Part shown: piece after piece, positions 22,324 to 31,482 of the stretch
Layout: the number at the start of each line of letters is the position of its first letter
Position numbering within the stretch: position 1 is the first letter of the stretch
From: Andeanibacterium sp036384795
GTDB lineage: Bacteria; Pseudomonadota; Alphaproteobacteria; Sphingomonadales; Sphingomonadaceae
Direction of reading: 5' to 3'
DNA: 31,482 nucleotides
Assembly: GCA_036384795.1 (NCBI GenBank)
Contig: DASVLP010000084.1
Coordinates: 1-31,482 of the forward strand
The notes under the pieces: generated by a model
Database searches by the model: none
Told to the model about the DNA's origin: nothing
Seen by the model: only the letters and a program-made list of their open reading frames with translations
Position numbers and translations under genes: made by a program

Positions 22324-24270
22324 TTAATCCGCCGCGTAGACCGCCATCACATTGCCCGGCATCTTTCCCAGTCCGCCGTAACCCGAGGTGACGATCAGCT
22401 TGCCGTGCCACGCGATCGGCGCCGACCCGCCGGCCATCGAGCCGCCCTTCGCGTCGCTGCCGTTGACGGTGACGTAAGGGACCGCGGTGTCGATGTCGCG
22501 CAGCACTTTGCCGTTCGCGGCGTCAAAGATGCACACGTGCCCGTCCATCGATCCGGCGAGCACGAAATCCGGCGTGACGCTGATCGCCGCGCCATAGCCG
22601 GGCTGGCAGAACGGCCTGTCCGCGCAAGTGTCGCCGGCGGGCGCCGCCCACACTTCCTTGCCGCTCGCAACGTCGAGCGCGAACACGCCGGGGCGGGCTG
22701 GCTGGTCGTACTCCTTGCCGTCGGCCATGTCGGCCATCGGCACGAACACTTTGCCGTTTGCCGCCGCGATCCCGAAGTGGATTCCGCCGAACACCCCGCC
22801 GCGGCCGACCCGCTGCTTCCACTTGAGCACGCCGCTGTCGGGATCGACCGCGTAGAGGATGCCCGATTTCTGGCCGGCGAGCACATAATCGTGCCCGTCC
22901 GCGCCGCGCGCCATGATCGGGGCGGAGCCGAAATCGTAGTCCGGTCCGGCGTCGTCCGGGCAGTTGCCGCCGCCCGCCGAATAGCCGCACGCCGCGTTCC
23001 ACATGTCCGAACCGGTCGCCTGATAGCTCCAGCGGACCGCACCGGTCTTGAGGTCGATCGCGACGATCGAATCGCTCAGCTTGGTGGCAGGGGCGGAATA
23101 ATTGTCGCCGGTGGCGACGATCGCCAGCCCGCGCTTGTCGTCGATCAGCGGCGTGGACCAGATCGCCACGCCGGAGGGGCCGTAGAGCGTCGTCCCCGCG
23201 GTGCTCTTGCCCCGCGCCACCGGCTGGTCGACCATCCATGCGCGCCATTTCTCGCGGCCGGTCGCCGCGTCGAGCGCGACCAGCGAGCCGCGGAACGTGC
23301 AGCACTCGTGCGTCGGCGAGCCGGCTGCGGGCTCCTCGAGCGACGAGACCGCGACGTAGAGCACGCCGTCGCGCAATGCCGGCGCGGCCGTGAGGGTGGC
23401 GTTCGGGTGCTTGTCCATCGCCCGCTGCCACGCCAGCTTTCCCGTGCGCGCGTCGACCGCGTACGCGCGGCCGAGCATGTCGCCGAAATAGACCAGCGGG
23501 CGCACGGCGGCATCGCCGGCCTTCCAGCCGCCAACCACCACGCCTGAGCGGATCGGCCCGCCCGCATGGTAGGTCCAGTGCGCGCAGCCGCTCGCCGGAT
23601 CGAGCGCGTAGACCGTTCCGTTGTCGCTGCCGACGAAGATCGCGCCGCCGGCGAGCGTGGGCTGGGAGCGGGCGTAGAGCACGTCGGGGAAGGCAAGCGA
23701 CCACTTGAGCCGGAGCTTGGCGATGCGCGTGCGATCGAGCCCGGCGAGCACGGTGGGAATGGCATGCGCGTTGTTCGCGTCGAGGCCCCAGCCGCTTAGA
23801 TCGGGCGGCTGCGCCGGATCGAACCAGGCCTTGCGGCCGGCGGCGCACATCTTCGTGGGCGAGGCGGTGGCCGCGCCGATCATCCGCCCGGCGAGGAATT
23901 CGGCAACCGCCGTCTTCTGCTCGGCGCTGAGGCCGGCGGCCTGCGCCTTCATCGGCCCGTCGGTCAGGATTTGGACAATGGCGGCCGGCGAGATGTAGCC
24001 GATCGCGCTTGCCGGGGGCGCGCGGTTCACCCCGTTGTCGTGGCACGCTGCACAGACTTGCTTGTAAGTCGCCTCGCCGAGCGCGCGGGCCTGGTCGGTA
24101 AGGTTGGAATGCCGGTCGAGGATCGCCGCAACTTGCGCCTGCCGCGCCGCGGCGTCTTCGGATGCCGGAGCCTGCGCGAACGATCCGGCGCCGAACAGCA
24201 GCAACGCCGCGAGCAGCAAGATTCCCGCCACCGCCCGCATCGGCGCGCGACTTTCGACCCGATCCCTCAT
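22324..24270 (-). CDS. Quinohaemoprotein dehydrogenase, polyvinyl-alcohol-dehydrogenase-like
   Basis: A 648-residue periplasmic protein with a signal peptide (hydrophobic core at about 14-33, AQA cleavage site). A cytochrome c domain follows with CAACH at residues 73-77 and a possible axial Met in DGPMKAQ, and then a PQQ-type beta-propeller with repeated W-motif blades such as SGCAHWTYHAGGPIRSG and TGKLAWQRAMD. A vicinal Cys pair (HECCTFRG) recalls the ring disulfide of PQQ alcohol dehydrogenases. Haem c ahead of the propeller is the order known from sphingomonad polyvinyl-alcohol dehydrogenase, whereas the usual quinohaemoprotein alcohol dehydrogenases have it behind. Start ATG 24270 follows AGGAGGGG. 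The actual substrate is unknown and no partner hydrolase gene is near. Confidence 0.8.
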   Translation of the reverse strand: MRDRVESRAPMRAVAGILLLAALLLFGAGSFAQAPASEDAAARQAQVAAILDRHSNLTDQARALGEATYKQVCAACHDNGVNRAPPASAIGYISPAAIVQILTDGPMKAQAAGLSAEQKTAVAEFLAGRMIGAATASPTKMCAAGRKAWFDPAQPPDLSGWGLDANNAHAIPTVLAGLDRTRIAKLRLKWSLAFPDVLYARSQPTLAGGAIFVGSDNGTVYALDPASGCAHWTYHAGGPIRSGVVVGGWKAGDAAVRPLVYFGDMLGRAYAVDARTGKLAWQRAMDKHPNATLTAAPALRDGVLYVAVSSLEEPAAGSPTHECCTFRGSLVALDAATGREKWRAWMVDQPVARGKSTAGTTLYGPSGVAIWSTPLIDDKRGLAIVATGDNYSAPATKLSDSIVAIDLKTGAVRWSYQATGSDMWNAACGYSAGGGNCPDDAGPDYDFGSAPIMARGADGHDYVLAGQKSGILYAVDPDSGVLKWKQRVGRGGVFGGIHFGIAAANGKVFVPMADMADGKEYDQPARPGVFALDVASGKEVWAAPAGDTCADRPFCQPGYGAAISVTPDFVLAGSMDGHVCIFDAANGKVLRDIDTAVPYVTVNGSDAKGGSMAGGSAPIAWHGKLIVTSGYGGLGKMPGNVMAVYAAD

Positions 24271-24298
24271 TCCGGCTAGCCCCTCCTGTGACCGGACG

Positions 24299-24327
24299 AC
24301 GCTATCGCGTTCGCCAGGCGGGGTCAA
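24299..24327 (-). promoter_or_regulatory. Probable promoter of the quinohaemoprotein gene
   Basis: TTGACC (24327-24322), 17 bases and TAGCGT (24304-24299) lie about 30 bases ahead of the start, in the gap after the DUF2059 gene. The gene thus appears to be transcribed on its own. Confidence 0.45.
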
Positions 24328-24364
24328 AGCCCGGGTAAGGCGTTCGGCTTCGTTGCGGCGCCGG

Positions 24365-24976
24365 TCACTCGGACTTGGCCTCTTTCGCGAGTTTTTGCGC
24401 GACATCGGGGTGTGCCTGCACATAGGCCACGACCTCGTCGCGCAATTCGCCTTGCATCGTGAGCGAGTCGGCCTGGATATCCTTCAGATAGTCGGCGTTG
24501 GCCGCGGCCACCGCAGGATCGCCGATCAGCACGCTTGCTCGCTGGAAGTAGTGCCTGCCCGCGTCGGTCTGAGCGAAGACGTGGATTTGCTTGAGTTCGT
24601 CGAGCGAAAACTCGTGCGTGTAGGCAATCGCGGTCGCCTCCATGATCTTGGGCAGATGCCGCTGGATGGTCGGCTTCAGGCGAACGGGGATGCTGTCGAA
24701 ATATTTGTTCAGGATCGCCTTCAGGCCGGGATCGGACACGAGATCTTCCGGTATGCCTTGCCTGAACTGCGCGAGGATCTGCTGGACCATGGCGTCGAAG
24801 GTCCGGTCGCGCTCTGCAGGCGGGAACATGATCTCGATGATCGAGTTCGCTTCGCTCAGCTTTGCGGGATCGGCCGGCGCGGAGGCCGAAGCGTCCTGCG
24901 CGAATGCCGCCGCACCGGGGCCGACGGCCGCGCCGGCCAGGACCGCGCCGAGAACCCGCGCCCACAGCTTCTTCAT
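24365..24976 (-). CDS. Exported DUF2059 protein
   Basis: A 203-residue exported protein. A signal peptide covers about residues 1-26 (LGAVLAGAAVGPGAAAFAQ). The mature helical region includes ANSIIEIMFPPAERDRTFDAMVQQ and the DUF2059 core AYTHEFSLDELKQIHVFAQTDAGRHYFQR (about 117-145). The function of the family is not known. It lies 24 bases after the rpoD stop and could be transcribed by read-through from rpoD. Confidence 0.8.
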   Translation of the reverse strand: MKKLWARVLGAVLAGAAVGPGAAAFAQDASASAPADPAKLSEANSIIEIMFPPAERDRTFDAMVQQILAQFRQGIPEDLVSDPGLKAILNKYFDSIPVRLKPTIQRHLPKIMEATAIAYTHEFSLDELKQIHVFAQTDAGRHYFQRASVLIGDPAVAAANADYLKDIQADSLTMQGELRDEVVAYVQAHPDVAQKLAKEAKSE

Positions 24977-25000
24977 TCGATCCCCCCTCTTTGCCCCGAA

Positions 25001-27022
<2,022 letters not shown>

Positions 27023-27030
27023 CTGTCGCG

Positions 27031-28911
27031 TTATTCCAATTCGTGTGCGTCCGGAGTCTCAACGACCGGGGACGAAGCTGTTTCCTGTGCCGGAGCGGCG
27101 GCGCGTTTGCTGGCCATTTGCCCGAGTCGCCGCTCGAATTCCAGCTTTCGTTTGAGCAGCCGCTGCTGCTCCTCGAAGGCCGCATCCTCGAACGTCTGTT
27201 CGAAGCGAGCGGTGGCGTCGGCAAGCGCGGCTTCCAGTGCCGGCCGTTCGACCAGCAAGGCGACCGCTTCGGCCAGGTCTTCCCGGGCGACCTGCGGATC
27301 GGCGCCTTCCATCAGGAAGGAGAATCGAGCGTTATCCGGCGGCGCAGTGAAGTTACCTGTGGCGGATATGGGGGACTTTCCGTCGATTTCAAGCGCTTCG
27401 GCGGCGTCGAGCAGGGCGTCGACGGCCTGGGCGAGGGCGGGGTCCGACGGCGCTAGGCGGCCGAGGGCTTCGGCGTGGCGGTGGATCTCCCGCGGATGGC
27501 GTGCAAGCCCGGCGATCACCGCTTGCGCCAGCGCGTCGCGCAACCCGCCGCCGCTTGCCCTTCGCAATCTGCCGGAGACCGCAGCAGAAAGGCTCGGGAT
27601 TGCCGACTTCTGCGTTCCGCGCCAGTTGCCGTCGCGCGCCGGGCGCGGCGGATAGGCGAAGGCCGAGAACCGGTCGAGCAACTCGCGGCGATAGAGCGCG
27701 CGGATGTCCGGGTGCTGGATCGCCTCGCAGTGCTCGAGCAGGCGTGCCTTGAGCCCGGCTTTGTCTTCCGGGGTCTTGAGCGGGTGCGTCGCGGCTTCGT
27801 GCTCCCACAGCGTGTCGAGCAGCGATTGCGGCGCGGCGAGCAGCTTTTCCATCGCCTGGCGCCCATGCTTCTTCACCAGGTCGTCGGGGTCCATGCCCGA
27901 AGGCAGGCGGACGATGCTCAGCGAATGGCCGGGGCGGAGCAGGGGCAGGGCGCGGGTGACCGCGCGCATCGCGGCGCGCTGGCCGGCGGCATCGCCGTCG
28001 AAGCACAGCACCGGTACTTCGACCAGCCGCCACAGCAATTCGAGCTGGCGTTCGGTCAACGCGGTGCCCATCGGCGCGACCGCCTCGCCGATGCCGGCGG
28101 CCGCGAGCGCAATCACGTCCATGTAGCCTTCGACCACCACGATCCGCCCGGACTGGCGCGAGATCGGGTCCGCACGGTGCAGATTGTACAGCGTGCGCCC
28201 TTTGTCGAACAGCGGTGTGTCCGGCGAATTCAGGTACTTGGGCACATCTGCTTTCGCCGTCTCGAGAATGCGCCCGCCGAATCCGATCGTCCGCCCCCGC
28301 GCGTCCTCGATCGGCAGCATCAGCCGCCCGCGAAAACGGGCGTAGGGTTCCTTGCCCTCGACGTCGATCAGCAGGCCGGCCTCGATCAACAGCTTGGGAT
28401 CGAAGCTCTTGAGCGCCTGGCCGATCAGCTTGCGCCCTTCGGGCGCGTAGCCGAACCCGAACCGCTCGATCGTATGCGCATCGAACCCGCGCTGCTTCAG
28501 ATATTCGCGCGCTTTCTCGCCTTCGCTATCCATTAGCTTGGATTTGAACCATTCCTGTGCTGACGCCATGACGTCGTGCAAGACATGTTGGCGCTCGGCA
28601 CGCGCGGCCGAGCGCGGGTCGGGCGCGGGCACTTCCATGCCCGCCTCTGCCGCCAGCTCCTTCACCGCATCCATGAACGCGAGACCGCGCTGATCGGTCA
28701 TCCAGCGGATGACGTCACCATGCGCCCCGCAGCCGAAGCAATGATAGAAGCCCTTTTCGTCGTTGACTGTGAAGCTGGGGGTCTTCTCGTTGTGGAACGG
28801 GCAGCACGCTTTCCATTCGCGACCGGCCTTCTGCAACTTGGCCGTGCGCATGATCACGCCGGACAGCGTCACGCGCGAGCGCAGTTCATCGAGCCATTGA
28901 GGGGTCAGCAT
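27031..28911 (-). CDS. dnaG: DNA primase
   Basis: DnaG makes the RNA primers for DNA replication and docks onto the DnaB helicase. The 626-residue protein has the CHC2 zinc finger (C37, H40, C58, C61 in CPFHNEKTPSF ... YHCFGCGAHGD) and the core with RFGFGYAPEGRKL. The Toprim domain follows with VVVEGYMDVIALAAAGI and PVLCFDGDAAGQRAAMRA (about 260-330), and then a C-terminal helicase-binding region with an EEQQRLLKRKLEFERRLG helix. The length is normal. It is located between yqeY and rpoD. Confidence 0.96.
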   Translation of the reverse strand: MLTPQWLDELRSRVTLSGVIMRTAKLQKAGREWKACCPFHNEKTPSFTVNDEKGFYHCFGCGAHGDVIRWMTDQRGLAFMDAVKELAAEAGMEVPAPDPRSAARAERQHVLHDVMASAQEWFKSKLMDSEGEKAREYLKQRGFDAHTIERFGFGYAPEGRKLIGQALKSFDPKLLIEAGLLIDVEGKEPYARFRGRLMLPIEDARGRTIGFGGRILETAKADVPKYLNSPDTPLFDKGRTLYNLHRADPISRQSGRIVVVEGYMDVIALAAAGIGEAVAPMGTALTERQLELLWRLVEVPVLCFDGDAAGQRAAMRAVTRALPLLRPGHSLSIVRLPSGMDPDDLVKKHGRQAMEKLLAAPQSLLDTLWEHEAATHPLKTPEDKAGLKARLLEHCEAIQHPDIRALYRRELLDRFSAFAYPPRPARDGNWRGTQKSAIPSLSAAVSGRLRRASGGGLRDALAQAVIAGLARHPREIHRHAEALGRLAPSDPALAQAVDALLDAAEALEIDGKSPISATGNFTAPPDNARFSFLMEGADPQVAREDLAEAVALLVERPALEAALADATARFEQTFEDAAFEEQQRLLKRKLEFERRLGQMASKRAAAPAQETASSPVVETPDAHELE

Positions 28912-28929
28912 GGTTCACTATTTGTGCCG

Positions 28930-28960
28930 CCCGCGCCTCGGCATGTCGAGGGCGCGCGGG
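28930..28960. other. GC-rich hairpin between yqeY and dnaG
   Basis: On the minus strand CCCGCG, a CGC bulge, CCTCG, a six-base loop, CGAGG and CGCGGG form a strong stem-loop in the 63-base gap. No T-run follows, so it may be a processing site, a Rho-independent terminator without a tail, or chance in GC-rich DNA. Confidence 0.4.
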
Positions 28961-28974
28961 GGATAAAGCTGTGC

Positions 28975-29427
28975 CTATCCGAAGCTCGCCTTCACCAGCG
29001 CGCTCGCCTTGCCCATGTCCATCTCCGAGGCGTGGCGCGCTTTCAGCACGCCCATCACTTTGCCCATGTCTTTGATGCCCTCGGCGCCGACTTCGGCCTT
29101 CGCCGCCTCGATCGCGGCCTTGATCTGGTCGTCGGACATCTGCGCGGGGAGGAACTCCTCGATCACCGTGAGCTCAGCCGCTTCGGCATCGGCCAGTTCC
29201 TGCCGGCCGCCCTGCTGATACATCTGGATCGATTCGCGGCGCTGCTTGGCCATCTTCTGCAGCACGTCGATCACCGTGGTGTCGTCGTTGTCCGGCGCCT
29301 TGCCGGTGCGCAGCTCGATGTCGCGGTCCTTGAGCTTGGCGAGGATCAGCCGGACGGCGGCGAGGCGCGGCTTGTCGCCGGCTTTCATCGCGGAAATCTG
29401 CGCAGATTTGATCGTGTCGCGGAGCAT
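28975..29427 (-). CDS. GatB/YqeY domain protein
   Basis: A 150-residue protein made wholly of the GatB/YqeY domain, which in GatB contacts tRNA. Free-standing YqeY proteins have no settled function. The start MLRDTIKSAQISAMKAGDK is typical, followed by RLILAKLKDRDIE and VIEEFLPAQMSDDQIKAAI, and ending with a conserved KASALVKASF. I start at ATG 29427; the ORF runs back to 29496 without family similarity. It precedes dnaG and rpoD on the same strand, a conserved arrangement that suggests co-expression with the replication and transcription genes. Confidence 0.9.
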   Translation of the reverse strand: MLRDTIKSAQISAMKAGDKPRLAAVRLILAKLKDRDIELRTGKAPDNDDTTVIDVLQKMAKQRRESIQMYQQGGRQELADAEAAELTVIEEFLPAQMSDDQIKAAIEAAKAEVGAEGIKDMGKVMGVLKARHASEMDMGKASALVKASFG

Positions 29428-29508
29428 TGGGAAGGAACTTTCCTGTGGATGATCGGGGGCGCCCTTGCGGAATGTCGCCCTTAACCCAACATTCATCGCT
29501 GCGATAGG

Positions 29509-29537
29509 TTGACGCTGGCGCGGCGCGCGTCTAGCCG
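29509..29537 (+). promoter_or_regulatory. Probable carA promoter
   Basis: TTGACG (29509-29514), 17 bases and TAGCCG (29532-29537) lie in the divergent gap between yqeY and carA, about 47 bases ahead of the carA start. An ACGGAG Shine-Dalgarno sits just before the ATG at 29585. Confidence 0.5.
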
Positions 29538-29584
29538 CCGAGCCTTAGCGACATCGCCGCCAATTCTTTCCAACGGAGCGCCCC

Positions 29585-30757
29585 ATGGCCGACCCCGCCT
29601 CTTCGTCTGCGCCACAACCGAAAGGCGCGACGGGAGTCATGGTCCTGGCCGACGGCACGGTGATCTGGGGCAAGGGCTTCGGCGCCACCGGCAGCGCAGT
29701 GGGCGAGGTGTGCTTCAACACCTCGATGACCGGCTATGAAGAGGTGATGACCGATCCGTCCTACGCCGGGCAGATCGTCACGTTCACGTTCCCCCACATC
29801 GGCAACGTCGGCGCGAATCCGGAAGACGTCGAATCGCACGATTGCGACAGCGCGCTGGGCTGCGTGGTGCGCGAGGACGTGACCGCGCCGTCGAGCTTCC
29901 GTGCGAAGGATAACTTCGGCCAATGGCTGACCGAGCGGGGCAAGATCGGGCTGTCGGGCATCGACACCCGCGCGCTCACCCGCCGCATCCGCTTGAAAGG
30001 CGCGCCCAACGCCGCGATCGCGCACGATCCGAAGGGCAAGTTCGACATTCCCAAGCTGCTCAAGCAGGCGCGCGAGTGGCCCGGGCTCGAGGGCATGGAC
30101 CTTGCGAAGCAGGTCAGCCGGCACCAGCAGCAGGACTGGCAGGGCGGGGTGTGGAAGCTCGGCTTCGGGTACGGCGCGGACGAGGGCGGGGAGTCTCGCC
30201 CGCACGTCGTCGCGGTCGATTACGGCGCGAAGGACAACATCTTCCGCAACCTGGTGAAGGCCGGCGCGCAAGTGACGGTGGTGCCTGCCGACACGTCGCT
30301 CGATTCGATCCTGATGATGAAGCCCGCCGGCGTGTTCCTGTCGAACGGCCCGGGCGATCCGGCGGCGACCGGCGAATACGCGGTGCCAGTGATCCAGGGT
30401 CTGATCGAGCGCGACGTGCCGGTGTTCGGCATCTGCCTCGGCCACCAGATGCTCGGCCTTGCGGCGGGCGCTAAGACTTCGAAGATGCACCAGGGCCACC
30501 GCGGCGCGAACCACCCGGTGAAGCGCCTGGCCGACGGGGTGGTCGAGATCACCAGCATGAACCACGGCTTCGCAGTCGATAATTCCTCGCTGCCCGACAA
30601 TGTCGAGGAAACCCACGTCAGCCTGTTCGACGGGAGCAATTGCGGGATTTCGATCAAGGGCAAGAAGGCGTTCGGCGTCCAGTACCACCCCGAAGCGAGC
30701 CCCGGCCCGCAGGACAGCTTCTACCTGTTCGAGAAGTTCGTGGGGATGTTGGGGTGA
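29585..30757 (+). CDS. carA: Carbamoyl-phosphate synthase small subunit
   Basis: The glutamine amidotransferase subunit that supplies ammonia to CarB for carbamoyl phosphate, the precursor of arginine and pyrimidines. The 390-residue protein has the N-terminal CarA domain (GEVCFNTSMTGYEEVMTDPSY, SGIDTRALTRRIR). A class-I amidotransferase domain follows with nucleophile C284 in FGICLGHQM, and catalytic H368 and E370 in QYHPEASPGP. The length is normal. Its stop overlaps a GTG start of a small unrecognised gene, which stands where carB would usually follow. Confidence 0.97.
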   Translation: MADPASSSAPQPKGATGVMVLADGTVIWGKGFGATGSAVGEVCFNTSMTGYEEVMTDPSYAGQIVTFTFPHIGNVGANPEDVESHDCDSALGCVVREDVTAPSSFRAKDNFGQWLTERGKIGLSGIDTRALTRRIRLKGAPNAAIAHDPKGKFDIPKLLKQAREWPGLEGMDLAKQVSRHQQQDWQGGVWKLGFGYGADEGGESRPHVVAVDYGAKDNIFRNLVKAGAQVTVVPADTSLDSILMMKPAGVFLSNGPGDPAATGEYAVPVIQGLIERDVPVFGICLGHQMLGLAAGAKTSKMHQGHRGANHPVKRLADGVVEITSMNHGFAVDNSSLPDNVEETHVSLFDGSNCGISIKGKKAFGVQYHPEASPGPQDSFYLFEKFVGMLG

Positions 30758-31158
30758 GCGTGCGATGGTACCTGATAATCGCGCTTGCGATCGGAATTGC
30801 TGCCGTGAGAACGGTCTTTGCGCTTAGCGCCTCGCCTGCGCAGGCTCAACAGAGTTCAACCGGGGGAGACGCAGACAAGCTCGGTGGTGTGCGCGTCGTT
30901 TTTCGCGACATAAAGAACCCCGAAGACGAGGCCACTCGGGCCGATGCAGTGAAGAAGGCGGCCGCTAAGGCAGGCTGGACTGAGACCCGCATAGACCGGT
31001 CGGGCACGATCACGCTTCTGCCTCCGCCGAACTATACTTCCAGCATGTTCGGTGAACTTCTGAACGCCATCCAGAAAGCACGGCTCAAAAACTTCGGCAT
31101 TCAGCTGCTCGACTCCCAGGGCCGCGCGACCGACGACCAGGGACGACCGATAGAATAA
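30754..31158 (+). CDS. Unrecognised exported protein between carA and carB
   Basis: A 134-residue protein that I do not recognise. The GTG start 30754 overlaps the carA stop (GTGA) and its TAA overlaps the carB ATG (TAATG), so it is locked into the operon at both ends. The N-terminus looks like a signal peptide (WYLIIALAIGIAAVRTVFAL, then SPAQAQ). The mature part has charged helix-like and strand-like stretches: KLGGVRVVFRDIKNPEDEATRADAV, SGTITLLPPPNYTSSMFGEL and NFGIQLLDSQGRATDD. GC is lower than in carA (52% and 58% in the two 60-base lines I counted). A direct role in carbamoyl phosphate synthesis is unlikely for an exported protein. Confidence 0.65.
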   Translation: MSVRWYLIIALAIGIAAVRTVFALSASPAQAQQSSTGGDADKLGGVRVVFRDIKNPEDEATRADAVKKAAAKAGWTETRIDRSGTITLLPPPNYTSSMFGELLNAIQKARLKNFGIQLLDSQGRATDDQGRPIE

Positions 31159-31310
31159 TGCCCAAACGCACTGACATCTCCTCGATCCTCGTCATCGGCG
31201 CCGGCCCGATCTCCCTCGCCCCCTTCAGGGGGAGAGGGAAGAGCCGCGTAGCGGCGAAGAGAGAGGGGGGAGTGTCGAGGCGTTGCGCGGCGGTGCGGCG
31301 GGCGTCATAG
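31158..31310 (+). pseudogene. carB: Interrupted 5' end of carB (carbamoyl-phosphate synthase large subunit)
   Basis: The first 18 codons, MPKRTDISSILVIGAGPI, are the standard CarB start, where the family continues into VIGQACEFDYSG of the N-terminal nucleotide-binding domain. After position 31211 the similarity ends abruptly. The frame runs on through a palindromic repeat and an antisense endonuclease fragment to a TAG at 31308-31310, giving a meaningless 50-residue product. CarB is about 1,070-1,110 residues long, so what is here cannot function. A complete carB may begin beyond the window, or the gene may be broken, or the junction may be an assembly fault. Confidence 0.75.
31212..31281. 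repeat. About 70-bp palindromic repeat at the carB break
   Basis: It starts exactly where CarB similarity stops. CCCTC-G-CCCCC, a TTCA loop, GGGGG-A-GAGGG is a strong imperfect hairpin; GCCGC-GTA-GCGGC is a second one; and a run of AGAGAGAGGGGGG follows. The form is that of the G/C-rich intergenic repeats of many proteobacteria. It differs from the other repeats in the window. Confidence 0.7.
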
Positions 31311-31482
31311 GCTTCCGCTTCGGGGCCGGAATGGGTGTCGCCATCCAGTTCGACGATGAAGCGCTCGGAGCGGACGGCGAAGTCGGGAATGAAAGGTGGG
31401 CGCACCGCCTGCCGGACGAACTTGATTCCGTTCAGCCGCTTGCCGCGCACGATCTCCCACAGCGCCCGCTCGGGCTCGGTCA
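31286..31482 (-). pseudogene. DUF559 endonuclease-like gene fragment, 3' end missing
   Basis: Reading in from the window's right edge on the minus strand, the protein shows TEPERALWEIVRGKRLNG, KFVRQAV, FIPDFAVRSERFIVELDGDTH and YDARRTAA. This is the DUF559 (Vsr-like, PD-(D/E)XK nuclease fold) pattern with its DF...ELDG catalytic core. The family then continues with a segment like LxxxGYRVLRFWNNEV. Here it switches instead to repeat-derived residues (DTPPSLFAATRLFPLPLKG) and would read on antisense through the carB start. The C-terminal part of the domain is therefore absent. The 5' end lies outside the window. Confidence 0.75.

Overview
The window is a gene-dense (about 90% coding), GC-rich stretch of bacterial chromosome made almost entirely of housekeeping genes. 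Protein sequences and gene order point to an alphaproteobacterium, most likely Sphingomonadales (Sphingomonas/Erythrobacter-like). The supporting signs are miaA next to ilvB-ilvN-ilvC, rpiB-glyA-nrdR, coaD-PPIase-queA-tgt, yqeY-dnaG-rpoD, a coq4 gene, and small conserved proteins of sphingomonad type. The genus assignment is inference. There are no tRNA or rRNA genes, no CRISPR array, no prophage and no complete transposon, and no gene-free gap exceeds 300 bases.

Layout. 1-2890 (minus): ilvB-ilvN-ilvC for branched-chain amino acids, with ilvC cut by the window start. A strong hairpin plus T-tract sits in the ilvB leader, and palindromic repeats fill both intergenic gaps. 2894-6250: miaA (minus), then serB, a DUF1345 membrane protein and coq4 (plus). 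6348-8594 (minus): purL. 8889-16323 (plus): xseB-ispA-coaD, a periplasmic cyclophilin, queA, a two-gene ABC-2 exporter, a DUF481 outer-membrane protein and tgt. 16421-20773 (minus): rpsD, a small secreted protein, trmJ, nrdR, a small membrane protein, glyA and rpiB. 20880-22291 (plus): an aldo/keto reductase coupled to an NTF2-like protein. 22324-29427 (minus): a PQQ-type quinohaemoprotein resembling polyvinyl-alcohol dehydrogenase, a DUF2059 protein, then rpoD, dnaG and yqeY. 29585-31482: carA, an unrecognised secreted protein, the first 18 codons of carB, and then an abrupt switch into a repeat and an antisense DUF559 endonuclease fragment.

How the genes work together. The ilv genes make the common branched-chain precursors. 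queA and tgt act in queuosine tRNA modification, and miaA, trmJ and rpsD also serve translation. rpiB, glyA and purL feed pentose, one-carbon and purine metabolism. ispA supplies prenyl diphosphate and coq4 acts in ubiquinone synthesis. yqeY-dnaG-rpoD is a version of the macromolecular synthesis cluster. carA/carB start pyrimidine and arginine synthesis.

The most unusual signals are not in the core enzymes but around them. They are the broken carB start with its repeat and DUF559 fragment; four kinds of intergenic palindromic repeat, one of which supplies the ilvN ribosome binding site; a purL gene whose last ~190 codons have clearly lower GC; a coq4 promoter that predicts a leaderless transcript with an operator-like palindrome in its spacer; and an ilvB leader terminator with no visible leader peptide.
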